Positions 43,018-51,712 of a DNA stretch of 64,000 bases are shown here, piece after piece (the first letter of the stretch is position 1; each line of letters opens with the position of its first letter). This DNA comes from Stutzerimonas kunmingensis (GTDB lineage Bacteria; Pseudomonadota; Gammaproteobacteria; Pseudomonadales; Pseudomonadaceae): the NCBI RefSeq assembly GCF_002929225.1, contig NZ_PISM01000014.1, positions 496,001 through 560,000 on the forward strand. The letters run 5' to 3'. The notes below the pieces were generated by a model. That model made no database searches. It saw only the letters and a list, made by a program, of their open reading frames with translations, and had not been told where the DNA came from. The position numbers and the translations under genes were made by a program.

Positions 43018-43653
43018 CTAACGCGCCGCTTCCATCCGCCTGGGCGCCGGATGAAAGAAGATGTGTTCGACCACCGGGCCGACGGCGATCTGGCCGATCT
43101 CCTCGTAGCCCTGCCGCTGGTAGAAATTCAGGTAGCGTGGGTTGCCGGTATCGATCACCAGCCCCTGGGAAGTTTCATCCTCGGCGCACCACTCGTGCAC
43201 CGCCTGCAATAGCTGCTCACCATATTGCTGCCCCTGAAACTGCGGATGCACACCGAGCAACGGCAGCAGATGTACCGCGCCGGTCGGCAGACACGCCAGT
43301 ACCGCCGCGTGGTAGTCCAGATAGCGCCTGGTGCAGCGGAACCCGGCGGTCAGCAGCATGCGCGCGCGCCAGGCCCAGCTTTCGGTGACATCCAGCCGCC
43401 GTTGCGGCGGCGCGATCAGCGCGACGGCTATCAGGCGGTCGTCCAGCAACAGCCCGAGTGCTGGTTGCTGCTGCAGGAAATGCTGGTTTACCAGCTCCCG
43501 CACAGTCGCGCGCACGCGCTGCTGATAGCCGGGCCGGTCCGCCTCGAACAGGTAGGCAAAGGTCGGTTCGTGACGGTACGCGTGATACAGCAGCGAACGG
43601 GTTTCGCGGTCATAACCACTATCGAGCGTGCGAACCTCGGCAGACATCGGCAT
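43018..43653 (-). CDS. GNAT-family N-acetyltransferase
   Basis: 211 residues. The acetyl-CoA-binding motif A is at about 140-160 (LLGVHPQFQGQQYGEQLLQAV, with Q-x-x-G-x-G altered to QFQGQQYG), followed by the motif B-like DTGNPRYLNFYQRQGYEEIG. The N-terminal part (YHAYRHEPTFAYLFE) is the type found in a subgroup of single-domain acetyltransferases with unknown substrates. GAGAG lies before the ATG at 43653. A second ATG at 43647 is possible. It is divergent from xthA and 150 bases upstream of tamA in the same direction, so a weak operon link is possible. Confidence 0.75.
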   Translation of the reverse strand: MPMSAEVRTLDSGYDRETRSLLYHAYRHEPTFAYLFEADRPGYQQRVRATVRELVNQHFLQQQPALGLLLDDRLIAVALIAPPQRRLDVTESWAWRARMLLTAGFRCTRRYLDYHAAVLACLPTGAVHLLPLLGVHPQFQGQQYGEQLLQAVHEWCAEDETSQGLVIDTGNPRYLNFYQRQGYEEIGQIAVGPVVEHIFFHPAPRRMEAAR

Positions 43654-43906
43654 GGCAACTCTCGGCTTTTTCCAGAGGGATGCTTGCAACTTAGCAGCGC
43701 TTCGCCCGCCCCGCCACGCCGCCGGAGCACCTGCCGTTCACGCTGCTCCAAAGACAATGCCGTTGCTGTCTGTTTCAGCGCGAAACTTGGTATGCACGGC
43801 GCCGCGGCTCTAGAATCGGCATTCTTTGCCCACGACAGATCGGCATCGGCAGCGCCGCGCCGGGTGTCCTTCCCCCTTGAGCCTCAGCCAGCCTTCACGG
43901 AATCCC

Positions 43907-44719
43907 ATGAAAATCGTTTCCTTCAATATCAATGGATTACGCGCAAGACCTCACCAGCTTTCTGCGATCATTGAAAAGCATCAGCCGGACGTCATCGGCC
44001 TTCAGGAAACCAAGGTTTCTGACGAACAGTTTCCCCAGGCGGAGATCGAGGCGCTCGGCTACCACGTCCACTATCACGGGCAGAAAGGCCACTACGGCGT
44101 CGCCCTGCTCTCGCGCCAGGCACCACTGGAGATCCACAAGGGCTTTCCCAGCGATGGCGAGGAGTCGCAGAAGCGCTTCATCTGGGGCCGCTTCGCCGAT
44201 GCCGGTGGCCAGCAGGTAACCGTGATGAACGGCTACTTCCCCCAGGGCGAAAGCCGCGCCCATCCGGTGAAGTTTCCCGCCAAGACCAAGTTCTACGCTG
44301 ACCTGCAGGCGTTGCTCGAACAGCAGTTCCGCCCCGAGGAATCGCTCGCGCTGATGGGCGACTTCAATATCTCCCCGCAGGACTGCGACATCGGCATCGG
44401 CGAAGTGAACGCCAAGCGCTGGCTGCGCACCGGCAAATGCAGCTTCCTCCCCGAGGAGCGCGAGTGGCTCGAGCGCCTGAAGGGCTGGGGACTGCAGGAC
44501 AGCTTCCGCACCCTCAACCCGGAAGTGGTCGATCGCTTCAGCTGGTTCGACTATCGCAGCCGCGGTTTCGAGGACGACCCGCGCCGCGGCCTGCGCATCG
44601 ACTACATCCTGACCACCGCAGCGCTGCACCAACGCGTGATCGAGTGCGGCGTCGACTACGACATCCGCGCGATGGAGAAACCTTCCGACCACTGCCCGGT
44701 GTGGATCGAGCTGCGCTGA
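43907..44719 (+). CDS. xthA: Exodeoxyribonuclease III (AP endonuclease)
   Basis: 270 residues, standard length. It cleaves abasic sites and removes 3' blocking groups in base-excision repair. Visible active-site pieces are [14 protein letters not shown] (Asn7), GLQETK (Glu near 34), [15 protein letters not shown] (Asp/Asn) and the final PSDHCPVW (catalytic His). The start MKIVSFN at 43907 is the family start; the open frame reaching back to 43826 is not similar to anything. Cytoplasmic. Single gene. Confidence 0.95.
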   Translation: MKIVSFNINGLRARPHQLSAIIEKHQPDVIGLQETKVSDEQFPQAEIEALGYHVHYHGQKGHYGVALLSRQAPLEIHKGFPSDGEESQKRFIWGRFADAGGQQVTVMNGYFPQGESRAHPVKFPAKTKFYADLQALLEQQFRPEESLALMGDFNISPQDCDIGIGEVNAKRWLRTGKCSFLPEEREWLERLKGWGLQDSFRTLNPEVVDRFSWFDYRSRGFEDDPRRGLRIDYILTTAALHQRVIECGVDYDIRAMEKPSDHCPVWIELR

Positions 44720-44753
44720 CGACCGCTGCGCAATTCCGGCAGCGCCGCCCGCG

Positions 44754-44771
44754 CTGTCATTTATTGGTAAC
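44754..44771 (+). promoter_or_regulatory. Pho-box-like sequence
   Basis: CTGTCAT-TTAT-TGGTAAC: the first seven bases are a perfect PhoB half-site, the four-base spacer is right and the second half matches at four of seven positions. It lies about 45 bases before a gene for a PstS-like protein, with CTTAAT (44780-44785) placed as a possible -10 box. PhoB control is an inference. Confidence 0.4.
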
Positions 44772-44783
44772 CGAACCGTCTTA

Positions 44784-44816
44784 ATCTCGCGACCTTCTAC
44801 AAGGAGGTCGCGAGAT
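44784..44816 (+). promoter_or_regulatory. Perfect 12-bp inverted repeat covering the ribosome-binding site and start codon
   Basis: ATCTCGCGACCT (44784-44795) and AGGTCGCGAGAT (44805-44816) are perfectly complementary, with a nine-base loop TCTACAAGG. The second arm contains the end of the strong Shine-Dalgarno AAGGAGGT and the first two bases of the start ATG. If both arms are transcribed, the start would be closed by a strong stem. If the CTTAAT -10 box is real, the transcript would begin inside the first arm and the repeat would rather act as DNA. Confidence 0.65.
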
Positions 44817-46179
44817 GACGCCACGTGTGTTTGGACGGTTCTGGAATCGGGCACTGCCCCTGCTGCTGGTCACGCTGGGCAGCGCCTCCAGCGAAAGTTT
44901 CGCCGCCCCACCCACCCCGCCAGACGGATCGGCCGTACTGCGCATTCACGGCTCCAACACCGTGGGTGCCAAGCTGGCACCGATGCTGGTGGCGGGCCTG
45001 TTCGAGGCCAAGAGCCTGCAGTCGGTCCGCATCGCCCCGGCCGGCAAGGAAAACGAGCAGCGCATCACTGCCCTCGACGAGCGCGGTCGGACTGTGCAGG
45101 CACTGGTCGCCGCGCATGGCACCGGTACCGGATTCGCTGGGCTAAAAGACGGTACTGCCGATCTCGCCGCTGCTTCGCGTTCGATCAAACAGAGCGAAGC
45201 GCAGAGCCTCTCCGCCCTGGGCGACATGCGCAGCGCCGAGAGCGAACAGGTCATCGCTATCGATGGCCTGGCGGTGATCGTCCACCCCGATAACCCGGTG
45301 CAGTCCCTCAGCGTGGAGCAGGTGGCGCACCTGTTCGCCGGGCAGATCGCCAACTGGCGGGAGCTGGGCGGCGCGGACGTTGCCGTCGAGCTGCACGCGC
45401 GTGATGACCAGTCCGGCACCTACGACACCTTCAAGGAGCTGGTGCTGAACAGTCAGGGGCAGGCACTGGCCACCAGCGCCGTGCGCTATGAATCCAACGA
45501 CGCCCTGTCCCAGGCGGTCAGCCGCCGTAGCGGCGCCATCGGCTTCGTCGGTCTCGCCTCCGTCGGCAAGTCGAAAGCGCTGGCAATCACCGACGGCGAT
45601 TCCCAGCCCATGCCGCCGAGCCAGGCGCTGGTCGCCACCGAGGACTACCCGCTGTCGCGCCGGCTGTTCCTCTACGCCGATCCCCAGAAGCAGTCCGCAT
45701 GGACCCGCGAGTTCCTGAGCTTCGTGCACAGCCCGGAAGGACAGGCCATCGTCGAGAAATCCGGTTACGTGGCCCAGGCCATCGCGCCGATCAGGCTGCC
45801 GCTACAGACGACGATGCCCGAGGCCTATCAGCAGCTGGCCAAGGAGGCACAGCGACTGACCGTTAACTTCCGCTTCGCCGAAGGCAGCGCGCAACTGGAC
45901 AACAAGGCCCAACGCGATGTGCAGCGTTTGATCGACTATCTCAACAGCCACGACAAGCAGATGAACGCTGCGGTGCTGGTCGGCTTCGGCGACGCCCGCA
46001 ACGATCCCGCGCGGACTGCATTGCTGTCCAAACTGCGCGCCATGGCGGTGCGTCGCGAACTGGCGCGTGGTGGCATCCTTGTAAAGGAAATCAATGGCTT
46101 GGGCGATCAACTTCCAGTGGCATCTAACAGCGAAGCTGGCCGCATCAAGAATCGCCGCGTCGAAGTCTGGGTGTACTGA
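44815..46179 (+). CDS. PstS-like phosphate-binding domain fused to OmpA peptidoglycan-binding domain
   Basis: 454 residues. A signal peptide (about 1-30, ending SFAAP) precedes a periplasmic binding domain of the PstS-like type (about 35-335). It begins VLRIHGSNTVGAKLAPML, has AASRSIKQSE and HARDDQSGTYDTFKELVL, motifs that in PstS contact phosphate. The C-terminal OmpA-like domain (about 345-454: FRFAEGSAQLDNKAQRDVQRL, ending GRIKNRRVEVWVY) binds peptidoglycan. The protein should be a cell-wall-tethered periplasmic anion binder. It has the strongest ribosome-binding site in the window, buried in an inverted repeat. No transporter genes are adjacent. The exact ligand is not known. Confidence 0.8.
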   Translation: MTPRVFGRFWNRALPLLLVTLGSASSESFAAPPTPPDGSAVLRIHGSNTVGAKLAPMLVAGLFEAKSLQSVRIAPAGKENEQRITALDERGRTVQALVAAHGTGTGFAGLKDGTADLAAASRSIKQSEAQSLSALGDMRSAESEQVIAIDGLAVIVHPDNPVQSLSVEQVAHLFAGQIANWRELGGADVAVELHARDDQSGTYDTFKELVLNSQGQALATSAVRYESNDALSQAVSRRSGAIGFVGLASVGKSKALAITDGDSQPMPPSQALVATEDYPLSRRLFLYADPQKQSAWTREFLSFVHSPEGQAIVEKSGYVAQAIAPIRLPLQTTMPEAYQQLAKEAQRLTVNFRFAEGSAQLDNKAQRDVQRLIDYLNSHDKQMNAAVLVGFGDARNDPARTALLSKLRAMAVRRELARGGILVKEINGLGDQLPVASNSEAGRIKNRRVEVWVY

Positions 46180-46278
46180 AACGAGTGCAAGATCGTATCG
46201 GCCGCCAGCCGCGGGCGTACTGTCCCGGTGCAGGCGGCGGGTTTAAGCTCGGGCGATTTCCGCCAGCAGGAATCGTCC

Positions 46279-47211
46279 ATGTACCTCGTCTGTGGTGAAG
46301 CGCTTTTCGATGTGTTCGCGGCCTCGACCGACAGCCGCAGTCGCCTGCATCTCGAAGCCGTTGCAGGTGGCTCGCCGTTCAACGTTGCCGTCGGGCTGGC
46401 CCGGTTGGGCGCGCAGGCCGCGCTGCTCGGTGGGCTCTCCCGCGATCATTTCGGTCAGCGCCTGCTAGAGCTGCTGCAGGAAGAAGGCGTTGCCACCGAG
46501 CATCTCGCCATCTTCGATGCGCCGACCACCCTGGCGATGGTCGCCATCGGCGCCGATGGCAGTCCGGTCTACACCTTTCGCGGCGAAGGCTGTGCCGATC
46601 GCCTGTTGCATACCGAACAGCTGCAGCCGCTGCCTGCTGGCATTCGCGGCATCCATTTCGGTTCCTATTCGCTGGTGACGCCGCCGATTGCCGATACGCT
46701 GCTGGCCTTGCTACATCGCGAGCATGCCCAGCGCCTGATTTCACTCGATCCGAACATTCGCCTCAACGTCGAGCCCAACCTCGAACGCTGGCGCGAGCGG
46801 GTCGAGGCATTCGCCGAACGCGCACATCTGATCAAGGTCAGCGACGAGGACATGGCCCTGCTCTATCCGGGCGTTGCGCCAGCGAGTATCGCCCAGCGCT
46901 GGCTGGACCATCACGCAGAGCTGGTGGTGCTAACCCGCGGTGCCGACGGCGCACAGCTCTTCAGCCGCAAGCACGGCCAGCTGCATGTGGCCGCGCATGC
47001 GGTGACGGTGCGTGACACCGTGGGAGCCGGCGACACCTTCCAGGCCGCGTTGCTCGCCTACCTGGCCGAACAGCAGCTTGACTCGCCGCACGGGCTCGCA
47101 CAGATGGGACCTGCGCAACTGCAGGCCATGCTCGCCTTCGCCAGCAGCGCTGCCGCCATCACCTGTTCCCGGCGTGGTCCGGACCTGCCCTACCGATACG
47201 AAATTGTCTGA
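46279..47211 (+). CDS. mtlZ: PfkB-family sugar kinase, probable fructokinase of the mannitol pathway
   Basis: 310 residues of the ribokinase/PfkB family. The first signature (GGSPFNVAVGLARLGAQ, about 35-51) and the second (DTVGAGDTFQAALLAYL, about 250-266) with the catalytic Asp in GAGD are both present. It would phosphorylate the fructose made from mannitol by MtlD. The start at ATG 46279 follows AGGA with eight bases of spacing. In P. fluorescens and P. aeruginosa the equivalent mtlZ is at the far end of the operon. Here it lies upstream of mtlR. The assignment rests on family and neighbours. Confidence 0.8.
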   Translation: MYLVCGEALFDVFAASTDSRSRLHLEAVAGGSPFNVAVGLARLGAQAALLGGLSRDHFGQRLLELLQEEGVATEHLAIFDAPTTLAMVAIGADGSPVYTFRGEGCADRLLHTEQLQPLPAGIRGIHFGSYSLVTPPIADTLLALLHREHAQRLISLDPNIRLNVEPNLERWRERVEAFAERAHLIKVSDEDMALLYPGVAPASIAQRWLDHHAELVVLTRGADGAQLFSRKHGQLHVAAHAVTVRDTVGAGDTFQAALLAYLAEQQLDSPHGLAQMGPAQLQAMLAFASSAAAITCSRRGPDLPYRYEIV

Positions 47212-47277
47212 CCGGTTTGGCCGTTGCGCCCTCAGCAGCTATAACCCTTCGTGGCCTTTCACGACAACGGACCCTGC

Positions 47278-48183
47278 ATGAGAGCGTTGAAGATTACCGA
47301 CCCGTCCTACGAGCTGATGGACGACCACCACGGCAACTCGCTGATCTATCGCGAGCACGGGTTCCCCTGCCCGCTGGTGCGCTGGCACAACCACAAGGAG
47401 TACGAGCTGCATCTGATCGTCGCCAGCTCCGGCAAGGTGTTCGTCGGCGACTACGTAGGTAATTTCGGCCCGGACAGCCTGTTCCTCACCGGCCCGCACC
47501 TGCCGCACAACTGGATCAGCCAGGTCGAGGACGGCGAGGTCGTGGCCAAACGCGACATGCTGGTCAACTTCACGGACGAGATGCTCGAAGCGGGCCACGC
47601 TGTCTTCTCCGAGCTGCGGACCTTCACGCCGATGCTCGAGCGCTCGCGCTACGGCATCGAGTTTCGCTGTCCGCAGACCATCGCCCAGGCACGCCAGCTG
47701 ATGCAGCAGATCGCCGACAGCCGCGGCGCCACCCGCCTCGGCTATTTCCTGATCATGCTCGAGCTGCTTGCCAGGTGCGACGACTACCAGCTGCTCTCCG
47801 GCGCCACTTCGGCACAGTTGAGCGACGAGCAGCAGGCCGACCGGACCAACATGGCGGTCAACTACATCTTCGAACACTACATGCGCGAGCTGCCGCTGGA
47901 GGAAGTCGCCAGCCATCTCGGCATGAAACCCACCTACTTCTCGCGCTTCTTCAAGCGCGCCACCGGGCGCTGCTACGTCGAGTTCGTCAACAGCCTGCGC
48001 ATCAGCAAATCCTGCGAACTGCTGCTCGATCAAGACAAGCCGGTCACGGATGTCTGCTTCGAATCGGGTTTCAACAACCTGTCCAATTTCAATCGCCGCT
48101 TCCAGCAGCTCAAGGGCATGACCCCATCGTGCTATCGACGCCTGGTCAAACAACGCCTGACCGAGCAGAACCTGGCCAGCTGA
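47278..48183 (+). CDS. mtlR: AraC-family activator of mannitol genes
   Basis: 301 residues, the length known for MtlR. The N-terminal cupin-like sensing domain (FPCPLVRWHNHKEYELHLI, about 28-46) senses the polyol. The C-terminal AraC DNA-binding domain (about 190-295) contains two helix-turn-helices, ELPLEEVASHLGMKPTYFSRFFKRATG and KPVTDVCFESGFNNLSNFNRRFQ. The start chosen is ATG 47278. A GTG at 47251 would extend it by nine residues. It lies just before mtlE in the same direction, 66 bases after mtlZ. In P. fluorescens MtlR activates the mtlE promoter in the presence of mannitol, sorbitol or arabitol. Confidence 0.88.
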   Translation: MRALKITDPSYELMDDHHGNSLIYREHGFPCPLVRWHNHKEYELHLIVASSGKVFVGDYVGNFGPDSLFLTGPHLPHNWISQVEDGEVVAKRDMLVNFTDEMLEAGHAVFSELRTFTPMLERSRYGIEFRCPQTIAQARQLMQQIADSRGATRLGYFLIMLELLARCDDYQLLSGATSAQLSDEQQADRTNMAVNYIFEHYMRELPLEEVASHLGMKPTYFSRFFKRATGRCYVEFVNSLRISKSCELLLDQDKPVTDVCFESGFNNLSNFNRRFQQLKGMTPSCYRRLVKQRLTEQNLAS

Positions 48184-48322
48184 TACGCTTCCGGCCGGCC
48201 GGCACCAGCGCCCTCTTCCTCGCCCGCTGCTCTACTCGCGTCGTTATGATCGTGGCAAAGCCTCGTTCTTGAGCCCCTGCGACAGGTCTGGACGGTGCCG
48301 CTGCGGGCAGCCCACTGCGGTC

Positions 48323-48355
48323 AAGCGAGTGCAAAAAAGTATCGAAGCGAGTGCA
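48323..48355 (+). promoter_or_regulatory. Candidate MtlR operator (two direct repeats)
   Basis: AAGCGAGTGCA occurs at 48323-48333 and again, identically, at 48345-48355. The 22-base period places both copies on the same face of the helix, the normal layout for an AraC-family monomer or dimer with two helix-turn-helices per site. The second copy ends nine bases before the -35 box of the mtlE promoter. Confidence 0.65.
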
Positions 48356-48364
48356 GTCACGGCT

Positions 48365-48394
48365 TTGTCGCGCGGCCACTGCCGGCGTTGTAAT
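48365..48394 (+). promoter_or_regulatory. Promoter of mtlEFGKDY
   Basis: TTGTCG (48365-48370) and TGTAAT (48389-48394) are 18 bases apart, just downstream of the direct repeats and about 90 bases before the mtlE start. The -35 box is imperfect, as expected for a promoter needing an activator. Confidence 0.5.
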
Positions 48395-48481
48395 GCCTGC
48401 CAGACGCTCGTAGCGCAGTACGCGGGTAACAACAAAAACAATAAGTGCTTCCAGGCCCTGATCTGGAAGAGGAGTCCACGA

Positions 48482-49789
48482 ATGAAAGCATTCAACTTGC
48501 TGCTCGGTACCGCCTGCATGGCCTCGATTGCGCTGGCCCAGGCCGCCGAAACGCTCACCGTTGCCACCGTCAACAACGCGGACATGATCCGCATGCAGCG
48601 CCTATCCAAGACCTTCGAAAAGCAGAATCCCGACATCAAGCTCAACTGGGTGGTGCTCGAAGAGAACGTGCTGCGCCAACGCCTGACCACTGACATCGCA
48701 ACTGACGGCGGCCAGTTCGACGTGCTGACGATCGGCATGTACGAAGCCTCGCTCTGGGGCGATAAGGGTTGGCTGGCGCCGATGAAGGACCTTCCCGAAG
48801 ACTACGATCTGGATGATGTCTTCCCTTCGGTACGTGAGGGCCTTTCGGTCGACGGGACGCTCTACGCCCTGCCGTTCTATGCCGAAAGCTCGATGACCTA
48901 CTACCGTACCGACCTGTTCGAACAGGCCGGTCTGGACATGCCCGAGCACCCGACCTGGACTCAGATCGCCGAGTTTGCCGAAAAGCTGCACAAGCCTGGC
49001 GAGGACCAGTACGGCATCTGCCTGCGCGGCAAGGCCGGCTGGGGCGAGAACATGGCGCTGGTCACTACCGTCGCCAACGCCTTCGGCGCGCGCTGGTTCG
49101 ACGAGAAGTGGCAACCCGAATTCGACGGTCCCGAATGGACCAAGGCCGCCAACTTCTACGTGGACCTGTTGAGCAAGTACGGTCCGCCAGGCGCTTCCAG
49201 CAATGGCTTCAACGAAAACCTGGCCCTGTTCAACAGCGGCAAGTGCGCCATGTGGGTCGACGCAACGGTCGCCGGTTCCTTCGTGACTGACGAATCACAA
49301 AGCAAGGTCGCCGACAAGGTCGGTTTCACCTTCGCCCCGCAGGAGGAGACCGACAAGGGTTCGGCCTGGCTGTACTCCTGGGCACTGGCGATCCCCACCA
49401 GCTCGCAGCAGCAGGACGCAGCCAAGCTGTTCACTGCCTGGGCGACCTCCAAGGACTACGCCAAGCTCGTTGCCGAAACCGATGGCGTGACCAACGTGCC
49501 ACCGGGCACGCGCGAGTCCACCTACAACGAGCAGTACATGGCCGCAGCGCCGTTCGCCAAGATCACCCTGGAGTCGTTGAAGCAGGCTGATCCCGCTTCG
49601 CCTTCCGCCAAGCCTGTGCCCTATGTCGGCATCCAGCTGGTCACCATTCCGGAGTTCCAGGCCATCGGTACCCAGGTCGGCAAGATGTTCTCCGCGGCGC
49701 TAACCGGGCAGATGCCGGTCGAGCAGATGCTCACGGCTGTGCAGCAGTCGACCACGCGCGAGATGAAGCGCGCCGGCTATCCCAAGTAA
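48482..49789 (+). CDS. mtlE: Polyol ABC transporter, periplasmic binding protein
   Basis: 435 residues of the bacterial solute-binding protein family 1. A signal peptide (MKAFNLLLGTACMASIALAQAAE) precedes ETLTVATVNNADMIRMQRL. The conserved stretches YALPFYAESSMTYYRTDLFEQAGL and SSNGFNENLALFNSGKCAMWVDATV are typical of mannitol/sorbitol-binding proteins. AGAGGAG precedes the ATG at 48482. It is the first gene of mtlEFGKDY and lies behind a candidate AraC-type operator. It captures mannitol, and possibly sorbitol or arabitol, in the periplasm. Confidence 0.9.
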   Translation: MKAFNLLLGTACMASIALAQAAETLTVATVNNADMIRMQRLSKTFEKQNPDIKLNWVVLEENVLRQRLTTDIATDGGQFDVLTIGMYEASLWGDKGWLAPMKDLPEDYDLDDVFPSVREGLSVDGTLYALPFYAESSMTYYRTDLFEQAGLDMPEHPTWTQIAEFAEKLHKPGEDQYGICLRGKAGWGENMALVTTVANAFGARWFDEKWQPEFDGPEWTKAANFYVDLLSKYGPPGASSNGFNENLALFNSGKCAMWVDATVAGSFVTDESQSKVADKVGFTFAPQEETDKGSAWLYSWALAIPTSSQQQDAAKLFTAWATSKDYAKLVAETDGVTNVPPGTRESTYNEQYMAAAPFAKITLESLKQADPASPSAKPVPYVGIQLVTIPEFQAIGTQVGKMFSAALTGQMPVEQMLTAVQQSTTREMKRAGYPK

Positions 49790-49885
49790 GCATCCAAAGT
49801 AGGCAATGTCCCTTCCTAATCGAAGGTGAACACCGGACAGGGCTCGCTCGAGCCCTCATGGCCTTCTTTCAGCCGGAGCACCCCC

Positions 49886-50830
49886 ATGGCCACCTCATCC
49901 GCAGCCTTGCCCAAGGCACCTGTCACCGAAACGGCAAGCGAGCCGAGCGAACGCAAGCCACGCCGCTTCGGCCCCAGCTGGTTTCTCGTCAGCCCGTCCG
50001 TTGCGCTGTTGCTGCTGTGGATGCTGGTTCCGCTGTCGATGACTGTCTACTTCTCGGTGATTCGCTACAACCTGCTCTACCCCGGTGAGAACGATTTCGT
50101 CGGGCTGGAGAACTTCCATTACTTCCTGACCGATGCCGGCTTTATGCCCGGCATGGTCAACACCCTGATCCTGGTCGGCAGCGTGCTGCTGATCAGCGTA
50201 GTGCTTGGCGTGCTGATCTCGGCATTGCTCGAGGCGGCAGACTTCGCCGGGCGTGGCATCGTTCGCGTCATGCTCATTTCGCCGTTCTTCATCATGCCCA
50301 CCGTGAGCGCGCTGGTCTGGAAGAACCTCATCTACCATCCGGTCTCGGGCATTCTCGCGGCGGTGTGGAAGTTCTTCGGCGCGCAGCCGGTGGACTGGCT
50401 TGCACAGCACCCGCTGGCGTCCATCGTGATCATCGTGTCCTGGCAGTGGCTGCCCTTCGCGATCCTCATTCTGATGACCGCCATGCAGTCCCTGGATCAG
50501 GAGCAGAAGGAAGCCGCCCGCCTCGATGGTGCCGGCCCCATCGCGATCTTCTGGCATCTGACCTTGCCCCACCTGGCCCGGCCCATCGCTGTGGTGGTGA
50601 TGATCGAAACCATATTCCTGCTTTCGGTATTCGCCGAGATCTTCACCACCACCAGCGGTGGTCCCGGCTACGCATCCACCAACCTCGCCTACCTGATCTA
50701 CAACCAGGCGCTGCTGCAGTTCGATGTCGGCATGGCCTCGGCCGGCGGCTTGATTGCGGTGGTGATCGCCAACATCGCGGCGATCATCCTGGTGCGGATG
50801 CTCGGCAAGAATCTCACCGAAAAATATTGA
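49886..50830 (+). CDS. mtlF: Polyol ABC transporter permease 1
   Basis: 314 residues with six membrane spans. The conserved EAA loop for contact with the ATPase is EQKEAARLDGAGPIAIFWHLTLPHL. A soluble N-terminal tail (about 35 residues) rich in Pro and Arg precedes TM1. The start ATG 49886 follows GGAG with seven bases of spacing. Between mtlE (97 bases upstream) and mtlG (ten bases downstream) in the mtl operon. It forms the transmembrane channel with MtlG. Confidence 0.9.
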   Translation: MATSSAALPKAPVTETASEPSERKPRRFGPSWFLVSPSVALLLLWMLVPLSMTVYFSVIRYNLLYPGENDFVGLENFHYFLTDAGFMPGMVNTLILVGSVLLISVVLGVLISALLEAADFAGRGIVRVMLISPFFIMPTVSALVWKNLIYHPVSGILAAVWKFFGAQPVDWLAQHPLASIVIIVSWQWLPFAILILMTAMQSLDQEQKEAARLDGAGPIAIFWHLTLPHLARPIAVVVMIETIFLLSVFAEIFTTTSGGPGYASTNLAYLIYNQALLQFDVGMASAGGLIAVVIANIAAIILVRMLGKNLTEKY

Positions 50831-50840
50831 GGACAGACCG

Positions 50841-51674
50841 ATGCTGACGCTCAAACAAAGTCGCCGCCTCAACACCCTGGTGGTCGGGCTGTTCGCCTGG
50901 GCCGTGGCGCTGCTGCTGTTCTTCCCGATCTTCTGGATGCTGCTCACCAGCCAGAAGACCGAGATCGACGCCTTCGCCACGCCGCCGCAGTTCATCTTCA
51001 CGCCCACGCTGGAAAACTACCTGCACATCCAAGACCGCAGCGGCTATTTCAAGTACGCGTGGAATTCGGTGACCATTTCCTTCGGCGCGACCGCCCTGGG
51101 CATGCTGATCGCCATTCCCGCCGCGTACTCGATGGCATTCTACGAGACCAAGCGCACCAAGGGCACGCTGCTCTGGATGCTCTCGACCAAGATGCTGCCG
51201 CCGGTGGGCGTGCTGGTGCCGATCTATCTCTTGGCCAAGCAGTTCGGCCTGCTCGATAGCCGCGCTGTGCTGATCATCATCTACACGCTGATCAACCTGC
51301 CGATCCTGGTGTGGATGATCTACACCTACTTCAAGGACATCCCGCGCGACATCCTCGAAGCGGCGCGCATGGACGGCGCCACGCTGATGCAGGAAATGGT
51401 TCGCGTGCTTCTGCCGATCAGTAAGGGCGGGCTCGCTTCGACCATGCTGCTGTCGCTGATCCTGTGCTGGAACGAAGCCTTCTGGTCATTGAACCTGACG
51501 TCCTCCAATGCAGCCCCGCTGACCGCGCTGATCGCCTCCTACTCCAGTCCCGAAGGCCTGTTCTGGGCCAAGCTCTCGGCCGTCTCCACCCTCGCCTGCG
51601 CCCCCATCCTGATCTTCGGCTGGATCAGCCAGAAGCAGCTGGTGCGCGGCCTGTCGTTCGGCGCCGTGAAATGA
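50841..51674 (+). CDS. mtlG: Polyol ABC transporter permease 2
   Basis: 277 residues with six membrane spans, including an N-terminal segment GLFAWAVALLLFFPIFWML. The EAA motif reads DILEAARMDGATLMQEMVRVLLPISK. It starts ten bases after mtlF behind GAGGA. It pairs with MtlF to form the channel. The later part FGWISQKQLVRGLSFGAVK is the typical C-terminal end of sugar-type permease subunits. Confidence 0.9.
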   Translation: MLTLKQSRRLNTLVVGLFAWAVALLLFFPIFWMLLTSQKTEIDAFATPPQFIFTPTLENYLHIQDRSGYFKYAWNSVTISFGATALGMLIAIPAAYSMAFYETKRTKGTLLWMLSTKMLPPVGVLVPIYLLAKQFGLLDSRAVLIIIYTLINLPILVWMIYTYFKDIPRDILEAARMDGATLMQEMVRVLLPISKGGLASTMLLSLILCWNEAFWSLNLTSSNAAPLTALIASYSSPEGLFWAKLSAVSTLACAPILIFGWISQKQLVRGLSFGAVK

Positions 51675-51712
51675 GCGCCGCCTGACAACCAAGTACAACT
51701 GAGGATTCGAAC

